Shown here: positions 28,680 through 36,905 of the stretch, one piece after another | Position numbering within the stretch: position 1 is the first letter of the stretch | Layout: the number at the start of each line of letters is the position of its first letter | NCBI GenBank assembly: GCA_951812615.1 | Contig: CATOSU010000001.1 | Span: 992,001-1,056,000 of the forward strand | Direction: 5' to 3' | From: an uncultured Paracoccaceae bacterium | GTDB taxonomy: Bacteria; Pseudomonadota; Alphaproteobacteria; Rhodobacterales; Rhodobacteraceae | Length of the DNA stretch: 64,000 nt | Made by a program: the position numbers and the translations under genes | Notes under the pieces: model-generated | What the model was told of the DNA's origin: nothing | The model's database searches: none | Seen by the model: only the letters and a program-made list of their open reading frames with translations

Positions 28680-29639
28680 TTACTTCAGCGACAGGATGCG
28701 TTCGGGATCGCTGCGGCCCAGCAAAACATCCCTGAGCGCCAGCAGGTTGCCCTTCAGCCGCCCGCGATAGTCGGCCCACTCCACCGGCATCACGGTCCCG
28801 CGCAGGTTGGAGGCGACGTTGCGCATCACCAGATCGCGCGCCCTTTTCCGGCTGATCGTGCCCTTGCCGATCAGGTACCACGGGTTTGCGACCTGCGAAT
28901 ACCCCAGCCGCACACCCGGGGTTCGCCCGGTTTTGGTGCCCAGATGCACGCCGCGCATTGTGCCGGGCCTAACCATCCGCCCGTGATGCCGCATCCGGTT
29001 GGAGAAATCGACATCCTCCAGCCAGCTGTAGAGCGGCAGGCGCTCGTCGAAAAACAACCCGTTCTTCAAAATCGGACCAACGCGGACCGCGGTGTTACAG
29101 CCATACCCGGTATGCGCCGAAGCCAATTCCCCGCTGGCCGGCTGTGCCAGCCCCCGCGCCAGCAGCTTGGATCCCGAAAAGTGATCCAGCCCCGGGCCGA
29201 GGATGCCATCGGCAATCAGTGTTCCGGTGGCCAGCACCACGTCCGGGTTTTCCCCGAACACGGCTTCCATCTGGGCCAGATAGTCCGGCGCCATCAGGAA
29301 ATCATCGTCCAGAAACAACAGCAGGTCCTCTTCCCGCAGCACGTTCAGGATGCGGTTGCGCTGTCGTGTCAGGCCCCGGGCACTGATCACCACCCGCACC
29401 GGGAAGGGCAGGTCCAGCCGTGTCACGTCGCCTGCGTCGGCATAGTCCGACACGCAGATCAGAACCAGGTCCGGCAGCCGCGTCTGTCCGGCAATGGCGC
29501 GGACGGTTTCGGTGACGATGCCGGGCCGGGACACCGTCGGGATACCGACGACCAGACGCGGACCGGTTGCTTCACCGGTGTCAGCGGGCAGAACCGGGAC
29601 TTTCTCCGGGACGGCGGGCCGGGTGGTGTGAATGTTCAT
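28680..29639 (-). CDS. Glycosyltransferase family 2 protein
   Basis: A 319-residue GT-A type inverting transferase. After a variable N-terminal 25 residues, RLVVGIPTVSRPGIVTETVR is the first strand, EEDLLLFLDDDFLMAPDYLA carries the DXD-like metal site (LDDDF), and WLEDVDFSNRMRHHG is the catalytic ED region. It lies 12 bases downstream of the priming transferase gene and is convergent with the GT at 27458. It is probably an early elongation transferase for the same polysaccharide. Confidence 0.88.
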   Translation of the reverse strand: MNIHTTRPAVPEKVPVLPADTGEATGPRLVVGIPTVSRPGIVTETVRAIAGQTRLPDLVLICVSDYADAGDVTRLDLPFPVRVVISARGLTRQRNRILNVLREEDLLLFLDDDFLMAPDYLAQMEAVFGENPDVVLATGTLIADGILGPGLDHFSGSKLLARGLAQPASGELASAHTGYGCNTAVRVGPILKNGLFFDERLPLYSWLEDVDFSNRMRHHGRMVRPGTMRGVHLGTKTGRTPGVRLGYSQVANPWYLIGKGTISRKRARDLVMRNVASNLRGTVMPVEWADYRGRLKGNLLALRDVLLGRSDPERILSLK

Positions 29640-29651
29640 TGCGCCGGGTCC

Positions 29652-30374
29652 TCAGTATGCGCCGCGGCCCAACAGCACGACAGAGATGGTCCGTATGACG
29701 ATGCGCAGGTCCTGCAGCATCGACCAGTTGCGAACATAGGACACATCCAGCGCCACGCGCCGTTCATAGCTGGTGTCGCTGCGTCCGCTGATCTGCCAGA
29801 TCCCGGTCAGCCCGGGACGCGCAGAGGCGTATTCGTCGAAATGAGGCCCGTATTTCTCGATCTCGGCCTGCGTGATCGGGCGCGGCCCGACTACGGACAT
29901 GTCCCCGCGCAGAACGTTCCAGAACTGCGGCAGTTCGTCGAGACTGGTGGTGCGCAGCAAGTGGCCAACGCGGTCCACCCGCGGGTCGCGCTCCAGCTTG
30001 TGCTGTTCTTCCCATTCCTCCCGCGCGATCGGGTCGATGCGCAGAATTTCCTCCAGCTCGGTCTGGCTGTCGGGCCGCATGGTGCGGAACTTCACGCAAC
30101 CAAAGGCCCGCCCCCCCTGCCCGATCCGCGAGTGAACAAAGAATATGGGCCCGGTGCCCTTGCTGCGAATGGCCACCGCGATGGCCAGCATCAGCGGCGA
30201 CAGCAGCAGCAGCGCGGCAGCAGCGAACAGTTTGTCGAACAGCAGCTTTGCAAACGGAATGCGCAGCGGCCGGCGCACAAGCACCAGCCCCGGCGCCGGC
30301 AGCGCAAGATTGTCCATCGACGTCAGCGCCACGGCGCGTTCCATCAGTCCAGAATTGTTTTTCGTATCCAGCAT
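29652..30374 (-). CDS. Undecaprenyl-phosphate sugar phosphotransferase (priming transferase)
   Basis: A 240-residue bacterial sugar transferase (PF02397) that starts polysaccharide assembly on undecaprenyl phosphate at the inner membrane. One hydrophobic segment (FDKLFAAAALLLLSPLMLAI) anchors it; KFRTMRPDS, LLRTTSLDELPQFWNVLRGD, MSVVGPRPITQAEIEKY and RPGLTGIWQISGRSD are the family motifs, with the DELPQ and PRP residues intact. It is the short, single-helix-reentrant type. Two adjacent ATGs occur; GGGGG is best spaced for the second, at 30374. Confidence 0.92.
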   Translation of the reverse strand: MLDTKNNSGLMERAVALTSMDNLALPAPGLVLVRRPLRIPFAKLLFDKLFAAAALLLLSPLMLAIAVAIRSKGTGPIFFVHSRIGQGGRAFGCVKFRTMRPDSQTELEEILRIDPIAREEWEEQHKLERDPRVDRVGHLLRTTSLDELPQFWNVLRGDMSVVGPRPITQAEIEKYGPHFDEYASARPGLTGIWQISGRSDTSYERRVALDVSYVRNWSMLQDLRIVIRTISVVLLGRGAY

Positions 30375-30908
30375 CATTTCCCCCGGCCTGCCAATTTCGT
30401 CCCACAGGCACGTCCCAAAAAAGCCATATTCGGCGGGCGATTGACGATTGTGAATTTGGAAACACACTGTTGACGGCTGACGGACGCGGGCCCGCGGGCC
30501 TGCCGCCGCGGTGTCACCGGCCAGCCGCAAAAACGCCGGACCTGCGGGGTAATTGGTCAGCCCAAGGTGAGAGAGACTTAAATTTATGTATATTTTTCAA
30601 TAGATTATGTGGCTCAATCTCGGCTCTATCCGCCTCGACCCGGATTCTCCGGGCGATCGCCGGGATCAAATCGCTAAATTTCCAGCCCGGTCTATTCCCT
30701 GTGCTCAGACCCGAAAACCGCGATTCCCCGCCCCTGGCCGGTCCCGACCGTCTGTTTACCCGGACCGAACAATCAAGAGCGCAAGGCGCAATTGGCGCTG
30801 TGCGACAGCCCTTCGGGGCCTGACACCGGGCTGCGGTTTGACAGATGCCCGGAGAAATCCAAGCGTCTGTCCAACCCGGGCGGAACACAGACGAACAGGA
30901 CCTATTTC
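30375..30908. other. Intergenic region upstream of the priming transferase and the NRPS-like gene
   Basis: A 534-base gap with no credible gene; overlapping frames here are shadows. It must contain the promoters of the leftward sugar transferase and the rightward NRPS-like gene. An AT-rich block at about 30577-30610 stands out against the GC-rich surroundings and would suit a promoter or a nucleoid-protein site. I see no convincing -35/-10 pair and no strong terminator. Confidence 0.5.
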
Positions 30909-33437
30909 ATGCAGACACACCAGGATACGCCAGATGTCGTTGCCGAATTTCCAGCGACTGCCGCGCAGCGGCGATTCTGGTACCTGCATCAGGTCGATCC
31001 GGACTCGGTTGCCAGCAACATCGCGGTTCACTGGGAACTGCATGGCGTCTGCCCGGCCGAAACCATCGAACAGGCGTTCCGGATCATCATCTCCCGTCAC
31101 GAGATTCTGCGGACCCGGTTCGAGGAGCGCGACGGAGACCTGTTTCAGCAGGTCACAGACCACACGGATTTCCGGCTCAGCACGATTGATCTGCGCAATC
31201 TGGATGCCGAAGAACATGCCAGCCGGATCGCCAACATCGCATCCGAGCTGTCGGACCGGCCTTTTGATCTGCGCCAGCCCGGCCATCTGCGCGTTGCGCT
31301 GGTCCGGTCGCAGCAAGACCTGACCAGCATCCTGATCGCGGCCCATCATGCTGTGTTCGACGGCTTTTCGATCCGGGTCCTCGGGGACGAGCTGGGAAGG
31401 GTCGCCGCCGCCCTGATCGCGGGGCACGATCCCGATCTGCCCGAACTGGCGCTGCAATATGGCGATTATGCGCTGTGGCAGGACGCCTGTGCCACCAGCG
31501 GCGCGCGCGCCTCCGATGCCGCGTACTGGCAGCGTCAGCTTGGCGACATGCCCTATTTCAGCCTGCCGCATGACCGCCCGACCCCGCCGGCCTCGCAACG
31601 CTCGGGCAGCCGGGTGAATGTGCCGCTGAACCCCGATTTCGGTGACCGGCTGGATGCGGTGGCCCGCGATCTGGGCACCAGCGCCTTTTCCGTGGGCACC
31701 GCCGTCACTGCCGCGGTGCTGCACAGGACCGGAGGTCAGACCGATATATCCTTCGGATCCACCTATGCCGGTCGCAGCGAAACCGAGCTCGAATCGCTGA
31801 TCGGGGTGTTCATCAACCCGATCGTTCTGCGTCTTCAGGTTCACCCCACCGACACGTTGAGCGCAACCGTCGGACAGGCAACGGATGTGGTGCGGCAGGC
31901 GCTGTCGCACGGCGACTATCCCTTTGATCAGCTGGTGACCGACCTGCGCCCGCCGCGGGATGCCAAACGCACTTCGCTGGTCTCGGTCATGTTCTCGCTG
32001 CAGAGCGTTTTCCTGCAGGAACAAAGCTATGGTCCGCTGCGGCTGGTGTCCCTGCCGTCGCGCACACCGGACATCACCCATGACGTCGCGATCAACATAA
32101 CCGGGCGCAGTTCCGGCTGGTCGATGATGATCGACTATGACGTGAACCGCTTTGACCGCCGGTCCATTGACGCGCTGGGAATGGGGATCCGCGACACGTT
32201 CGACGCCCTGTTTGAACAGCCCAACCTCCGGCTGGAAGATCTGCCGCTGGACCGGCCCGCGCCGGCGCGGCGGGTCCCTGCCAAAGCGGCGCAGGAAATC
32301 CGGGACGCAGGACAGGTGCCACAAACCGCCACCGAGGATGGCGTCCGCGCCATTTGGGCCGGGATTCTGGGCCTGCCGCCGCAAGATTGCGACGGAGATT
32401 TCTTTGATCTCGGCGGCCATTCGCTGCTGGTGCTGCGCATGCTGGCCCGTGTCGGCGACACGTTCGGCGTTCGCCCCGGTATCGCCGATTTCCTTGAAGC
32501 CCCCACGCTTGCCGGGTTCAGCCGCCGCCTGTCCGCGCTGCTGTCGCCGGGTGAAGACGTCGACGAAAACGAGCAGGACGGGGTGTACAAAACCATCTGG
32601 CTGCGTGAAGGCGCGCCCGATGCGCCGCTGATCCTCAGCGTCAATCAGCCGTTCTTGTACTTCAACCTTGCCCGTCATCTGGATCAGCGTCTGGCCTGCG
32701 CAAACCTGCATGTCGACAGCCCGGACCCGCTGCGCGACGCCAGCGCCGGGCGGCTGGACCAGTTGATCGACGAAGCCGCGCAGCAGGCGCTGCAGATTGC
32801 GGGGGACCGCCCGGTTCTGCTGTTGGGACAATGCGTCGACGGGGTCATGGCCTATCGTATCGCGCAGCGTCTGGCCGATCTGGGCCACCCGGTGCACACG
32901 CTGGCGATGATCGACAGCTGGGCCTCGCGGAACGGCACGAATACCAACCGGACCCGCGCCTTCGGCTCCCGCATCGGCTCCAAGCTGCGCCGGCTGCGCA
33001 ATTACAGCAAACAGGCCCTGCTGGGTCAGATCGGATGGCAGGAGTTCCTGACCAAGTTCAGCATTGGCAAGAAGGCGCTGGTGCGGATGGGCCGGCTGGA
33101 GCCCACGACCGAGGCCGAGGCACAGGAATGGGAAATCAACCATCTGCTGCAGGATCTGGTCCGCGCCGCGCCGGCCACGCCCCATGACGGCGAAACCATC
33201 CTCTTCGCCACCGCCAGCCAGACCGCGCGCGCCCGGGCGGAACGGTTCGGCTGGGGGGACCGGCTGGCAGCGGACGTGCCGATATACACGCTGCCCGGCT
33301 GGCACGAGGACGCGTTGCTCAGCAACGGCACGACCGAAATAGCCGCCATTCTTCAGGCCCGGTTGCGCCGTCCCGCGATGGACGCGGTTTGCGTCGAGGA
33401 CGTCGATGTCGCATCACTGGGCCATGCCCTGCCCTGA
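30909..33437 (+). CDS. NRPS-like condensation-carrier-thioesterase protein without adenylation domain
   Basis: An 842-residue protein with three domains. Residues about 15-440 are a condensation domain with the intact active site HHAVFDG (His146-His147...Asp151). About 470-545 is a peptidyl carrier domain with DLGGHSLLVLRML, Ser505 being the phosphopantetheine site. About 560-830 is a type I thioesterase: LLLGQCVDGVMAYRIAQRL places cysteine (Cys642) where serine is usual, Asp669 lies 27 residues on, and His799 is in LPGWHEDALL. No adenylation domain exists. AGGA lies 9 bases before the ATG. It sits beside exopolysaccharide genes and 12 bases before a phosphopantetheinyl transferase. The substrates are unknown; the acyl or aminoacyl group must be loaded in trans. 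Confidence 0.9.
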   Translation: MQTHQDTPDVVAEFPATAAQRRFWYLHQVDPDSVASNIAVHWELHGVCPAETIEQAFRIIISRHEILRTRFEERDGDLFQQVTDHTDFRLSTIDLRNLDAEEHASRIANIASELSDRPFDLRQPGHLRVALVRSQQDLTSILIAAHHAVFDGFSIRVLGDELGRVAAALIAGHDPDLPELALQYGDYALWQDACATSGARASDAAYWQRQLGDMPYFSLPHDRPTPPASQRSGSRVNVPLNPDFGDRLDAVARDLGTSAFSVGTAVTAAVLHRTGGQTDISFGSTYAGRSETELESLIGVFINPIVLRLQVHPTDTLSATVGQATDVVRQALSHGDYPFDQLVTDLRPPRDAKRTSLVSVMFSLQSVFLQEQSYGPLRLVSLPSRTPDITHDVAINITGRSSGWSMMIDYDVNRFDRRSIDALGMGIRDTFDALFEQPNLRLEDLPLDRPAPARRVPAKAAQEIRDAGQVPQTATEDGVRAIWAGILGLPPQDCDGDFFDLGGHSLLVLRMLARVGDTFGVRPGIADFLEAPTLAGFSRRLSALLSPGEDVDENEQDGVYKTIWLREGAPDAPLILSVNQPFLYFNLARHLDQRLACANLHVDSPDPLRDASAGRLDQLIDEAAQQALQIAGDRPVLLLGQCVDGVMAYRIAQRLADLGHPVHTLAMIDSWASRNGTNTNRTRAFGSRIGSKLRRLRNYSKQALLGQIGWQEFLTKFSIGKKALVRMGRLEPTTEAEAQEWEINHLLQDLVRAAPATPHDGETILFATASQTARARAERFGWGDRLAADVPIYTLPGWHEDALLSNGTTEIAAILQARLRRPAMDAVCVEDVDVASLGHALP

Positions 33438-33449
33438 GCCCCGCGCCGC

Positions 33450-34172
33450 ATGACGGTCGATATCGACATCTGGATCTGGCCGCAGACCGGCAGTGATGGG
33501 CCGGTCGCGGACGCAATTGCGATGCTGTCCGCTGACGAACTGGACCGCGCCCGCAGCTTTGTCCGCCGTGATGACGGTGACCGTTTTGCCACGACCCGTG
33601 CTCGGACACGGCAGATCCTGTCGCACTATCTGTCGGTGCCGCCGACGGACCTGCAGCTTGCAACCTCCGCCCGCAACAAACCCACGCTTCCCGGCGGCCC
33701 TGCCTTCAACCTCAGCCATGCCGGCGGCCTCGCGGTGCTGGCCGTTGTGCCCGGACGGTCCGAGGCGGAAACGCCCGTGGGCATCGACATCGAGGCCCAC
33801 CGCCCGGTTGAGCCAAGGGTGGCGGAGATTTCGTTCTCCGCCGCAGAACAGGCCGAAATCGCCACCCTGACCGGGCAGGACTGGACTGACGCCTTTTTCC
33901 GGTGCTGGACCCGCAAAGAGGCCGTGACCAAGGCACTCGGGCTTGGGCTCTATCTCGATCTGGGCAGTTTCGACGTCACAACCGGCGCGCAGGAACCGGC
34001 GCGGCTGACCCGGATCGGCCCCGACTCGCCGCCGGTTAAGGCATGGAGCCTGCGCCACTTTGAGCTGTCTCCGACAATGCCCGGCGCGCTGGCCTGTGTA
34101 AGCGATGGTCAGCCGCTGAACGTTACCGTTCGGGAGAGGCCGGAATCTCTGCGCCCGGTCTTTCGTTTCTGA
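33450..34172 (+). CDS. 4'-phosphopantetheinyl transferase (Sfp type)
   Basis: A 240-residue enzyme that transfers phosphopantetheine from CoA to a carrier-protein serine. Family motifs are NKPTLPGGPAFNLSHAGG, VGIDIEAHRPVE (metal-binding Asp pair) and FFRCWTRKEAVTKALGLGL (WxxKEA). Starting 12 bases after the NRPS-like stop, it is presumably co-transcribed and its natural target should be Ser505 of that protein. Confidence 0.93.
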   Translation: MTVDIDIWIWPQTGSDGPVADAIAMLSADELDRARSFVRRDDGDRFATTRARTRQILSHYLSVPPTDLQLATSARNKPTLPGGPAFNLSHAGGLAVLAVVPGRSEAETPVGIDIEAHRPVEPRVAEISFSAAEQAEIATLTGQDWTDAFFRCWTRKEAVTKALGLGLYLDLGSFDVTTGAQEPARLTRIGPDSPPVKAWSLRHFELSPTMPGALACVSDGQPLNVTVRERPESLRPVFRF

Positions 34173-34215
34173 TCGAATCCCCTATGCTGAGCGGCGAGTA
34201 TCTGGGGATGAACGC

Positions 34216-34689
34216 ATGTCGCAGGACATCGACTACGGCAACCTGATGCATCAGGCCATGCGGGGCCTGATTCGCACCGTTCTGCAGGACGTGGCCGACA
34301 ATGGTTTGCCGGGCGCGCACCATTTCTTCATCACCTTCGACACCGACCACCCCGACGCGGAACTGGCCGATTGGCTGTCGGACCGGTATCCGGGCGAAAT
34401 GACTGTGGTCATGCAGCACTGGTTCGACAATCTCGAAGTGGGTGAGGACGGGTTTTCGATCACGCTCAACTTCGGCAATCAGCCCGAACCGCTCTATATC
34501 CCGTTCGATGCGATCAAGACCTTTGTTGATCCTTCCGTCGAATTCGGACTGCGTTTCGAATCAGCCGAAGACGAGGAAGAAGAAGGCGCAGCCGCCGATT
34601 CCGTGCCGGTCGCCGAACTGGTCGAGGTTCAGGAAGAACCCGACCGCAGCGACGCCGAAATCGTGTCACTGGACAGTTTCCGCAAGTAA
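34216..34689 (+). CDS. SspB-like ClpXP adaptor
   Basis: A 157-residue protein of the alphaproteobacterial SspB type. The folded part (1-115) contains HHFFITFDTDHPDAELADWL, YPGEMTVVMQHWFDNLEVGE and FSITLNFGNQPEPLYIPFDA; a flexible acidic tail follows (EDEEEEG) and ends in EIVSLDSFRK, which resembles the ClpX-binding end of SspB. It would deliver ssrA-tagged proteins to ClpXP in the cytoplasm. It begins a new unit 43 bases after the phosphopantetheinyl transferase and is unlikely to be linked to it. Confidence 0.88.
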   Translation: MSQDIDYGNLMHQAMRGLIRTVLQDVADNGLPGAHHFFITFDTDHPDAELADWLSDRYPGEMTVVMQHWFDNLEVGEDGFSITLNFGNQPEPLYIPFDAIKTFVDPSVEFGLRFESAEDEEEEGAAADSVPVAELVEVQEEPDRSDAEIVSLDSFRK

Positions 34690-34692
34690 CCG

Positions 34693-35697
34693 TCAGATTT
34701 CGATGTCCAGCGTGACCGGAAAGTGATCCGACGCGGTCAGCAGGGCATCGCGCAGCGCTTCGTCGGCCCAGCATTCGGCATCGTTGAACGGGTGCCATAT
34801 GCGCCACGCCGGGCGCCGCGACATCAGGTCGGGTGATATGATCACATAGTCCAGCAGGGCCTGCAGGTAGGTCTGTTGCGGATGCAGCAGGAACCGCGCG
34901 GTCGTATGCATCGCCGGCAGGCGCCGCTGCAGCGCCTGCCGGGCATGCGGGTCATACATGTCGTCGCCGAGAATGATTTCAACCGAGGATCGCCCGAACA
35001 GGTTTTCGTATTCGTCCAGCCCCGGACCGTCATTCAGATCACCCAGCACGATCACCGGTTCGGACGCCGCAAGGTGCGAGTCCACGCGCCTCCGTAGCCA
35101 GATCGCCTGCGCCAGCTGCTTGCGCCGGTTGGCGATGGACCGGCGCATGATTTCGTCCCTTGTGCTGGCCCCGTGCGGCGCCTTGGATTTCAGATGCGCG
35201 CCAATCAGGCGCAGGCCGGTTCCCGCCGCGGTCTTCAGCCCGATCTCCAGCGGCGGCTTGGAGAATCGCACCAGATCCTCGGTCGCGTCGATGTCCAGAT
35301 CGATGCGAAACGCGTTGTCGAAGCGCGGGTCGCCGGTCTTGCCGTCATTGCCGCGCGGATCGTGCATCGCCTGCATCCGGTCCGGATCGTAAAGCAGGGC
35401 GATTTCCTGCTGTGTTTCATTGCGGAACCCGCAGACCACGGCCCGTGTCCGCAGATCATAGGCCGCGGCAAAATCTTCCAGCGCCGGTTCCGTGCGCCGC
35501 CGCCGCGAACTGTCCGGTGCCTCGATGATCATCACCGCGTCGCAGTCCAGCCGCCGGAACACATGGCCCAGCGCATCGGCCTGCGCGGCGCGGGTCACGT
35601 CGCGCCGCCCCGACCAGTCCTGATCCCGGCACAGGCGATTCTGCCCATCGAACAGGTTGGTGAACCATTCGACGTTATATGCAGCCAGTCGCATCTT
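34693..35697 (-). CDS. Endonuclease/exonuclease/phosphatase family protein
   Basis: A 334-residue metal-dependent phosphohydrolase of the exonuclease III/DNase I fold. It begins MRLAAYNVEWFTNLFDGQ, and RLIGAHLKSKAPHGAST, EPVIVLGDLNDGPGLDEYEN and the final ASDHFPVTLDIEI carry the conserved Asn, Asp-x-Asn and Ser-Asp-His residues. An upstream ATG 12 codons away lies within the neighbouring gene. It starts 2 bases after the DjlA-like gene. The substrate (DNA, phospholipid or other phosphoester) cannot be decided from sequence. Confidence 0.86.
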   Translation of the reverse strand, partial: KMRLAAYNVEWFTNLFDGQNRLCRDQDWSGRRDVTRAAQADALGHVFRRLDCDAVMIIEAPDSSRRRRTEPALEDFAAAYDLRTRAVVCGFRNETQQEIALLYDPDRMQAMHDPRGNDGKTGDPRFDNAFRIDLDIDATEDLVRFSKPPLEIGLKTAAGTGLRLIGAHLKSKAPHGASTRDEIMRRSIANRRKQLAQAIWLRRRVDSHLAASEPVIVLGDLNDGPGLDEYENLFGRSSVEIILGDDMYDPHARQALQRRLPAMHTTARFLLHPQQTYLQALLDYVIISPDLMSRRPAWRIWHPFNDAECWADEALRDALLTASDHFPVTLDIEI

Positions 35698-35699
35698 GT

Positions 35700-36383
35700 T
35701 CAGGTGTCCAGCGCGCCGTTGATCTCGTCCCATGCCCGGTTGATGTCGATCAGCCGTTTTTCCGCCAGCCGGATCGCTTCTTCGGGCACGCCGCGGGCGA
35801 TCATGCTGTCGGGGTGCGTCTGCCGGACTAGATTGCGCCAGGCCTTCCGGATCTCGGGCAGCGGCGTATCCGGTGTGACCCCCAGAACCCGGAAAGGATC
35901 GGGCCGGGCATCGGGCACGAACCGCAGCCGCAGCGTGCGGAAATCCAGCTCGGACAGGCCGAAAATCGTGGCAACATTTGCAAGGAAATCATCTTCGCCC
36001 GGATGGTACACCCCGTCCGCCAGCGCGATGTGAAACAACCCCTCCATCAGGTCAAGAAGCGTTTCGGGATCGTCCGCGAACATCTGCTGGATCCGGCGGG
36101 CATAGTCCTGATAGCCGGCCACATCCGTCCGCGCGAGGTTGAACACCCGCGCCGCTCCCGGTTCATCGTCGCGCGCGATCTGGAACACTTCGCGAAAGGC
36201 GGTGACCTCGTCCCGGGTGACCTGACCATCCGCCTTGGCCATCTTCGCGCTCAGCGCGATGACGGCAATGGTGAACGCCACGCCCCGCTGCGGCGGGCTG
36301 CGCAGCTTGTCGAACACCGCCGACAGGCTTTCGCCACTGGCCAGCGCGCTGACGGCCTCGGTTATGCGGGTCCAGATCGACAT
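35700..36383 (-). CDS. DjlA-like co-chaperone (TerB + J domain)
   Basis: A 227-residue protein with an N-terminal TerB-like helical domain (VAFTIAVIALSAKMAKADGQ, then VTRDEVTAFREVF and HIALADGVYHPGEDDFL) and a C-terminal J domain (DPFRVLGVTPDTPLPEIRKA with the HPD motif in RQTHPDSMIARG). It lacks an N-terminal membrane helix of classical DjlA. It should stimulate DnaK in the cytoplasm. It is transcribed ahead of the phosphohydrolase gene. Confidence 0.9.
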   Translation of the reverse strand: MSIWTRITEAVSALASGESLSAVFDKLRSPPQRGVAFTIAVIALSAKMAKADGQVTRDEVTAFREVFQIARDDEPGAARVFNLARTDVAGYQDYARRIQQMFADDPETLLDLMEGLFHIALADGVYHPGEDDFLANVATIFGLSELDFRTLRLRFVPDARPDPFRVLGVTPDTPLPEIRKAWRNLVRQTHPDSMIARGVPEEAIRLAEKRLIDINRAWDEINGALDT

Positions 36384-36392
36384 GACCGGATC

Positions 36393-36905
36393 TTACGCCT
36401 CTCCGCCTGCGGTGTCAGGATGCAGGTGCAGAATTTTCTGCATCAGGATAAGGTCCAGCCACTGACCCTGTTTGCGACCGACCTGCGGAATGCGGGCACA
36501 TTCGGCAAAGCCCAGCGCTTTGTGAAAGGCAAAAGACCCCGGCGCCGCGCCGGAGATACCGGCGATCATGACATGCACGCCATCGCCCACGGCAATATCC
36601 AGCAGACGGGTCATCAGCTGCCGGCCGACGCCACGGCCGCGGGCCGCGGGCGCGACATGAACGGTGTGTTCGCGCGTATGGGCGTAGCCCGGGCCGGACC
36701 GGAAGGCCCCATACGTGGCAAAGCCGCACACGGACCCGTTTTCCTCTGCCGTCAGATAGGCGTGCCCGCGCGCCGCGATGTCGGCGGTCACACCCGCCTC
36801 GGTCTTTTCGACCGTCGTGAAGGTGATCAGACTGTCGCGGATCACCGGGTTCCAGATCGCACAGATCGCCGCGGCATCATCGGCGCGGGCCGGGCGGATG
36901 ATCAC
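36393..36905 (-). CDS. GNAT family N-acetyltransferase
   Basis: A 170-residue GNAT enzyme. It begins at a GTG with VIIRPARADDAAAICAIWNP. VHVAPAARGRGVGRQLMTRL is the acetyl-CoA-binding motif A, and SFAFHKALGFAECARIPQVG is motif B. The substrate is not clear; the N-terminal sequence is close to phosphinothricin-acetyltransferase-like members (RDSLITFTTVE resembles their TFTxxE region). The GTG overlaps the stop of the VOC gene by 4 bases (GTGA). The longer frame upstream is a shadow of that gene. Confidence 0.88.
   Translation of the reverse strand: MIIRPARADDAAAICAIWNPVIRDSLITFTTVEKTEAGVTADIAARGHAYLTAEENGSVCGFATYGAFRSGPGYAHTREHTVHVAPAARGRGVGRQLMTRLLDIAVGDGVHVMIAGISGAAPGSFAFHKALGFAECARIPQVGRKQGQWLDLILMQKILHLHPDTAGGEA

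Noticed and set aside
30756-33305. An 849-codon minus-strand frame opposite the NRPS-like gene.
   Set aside because: Low-complexity His/Arg/Gln-rich product; the plus-strand frame has all active-site motifs of known domains.
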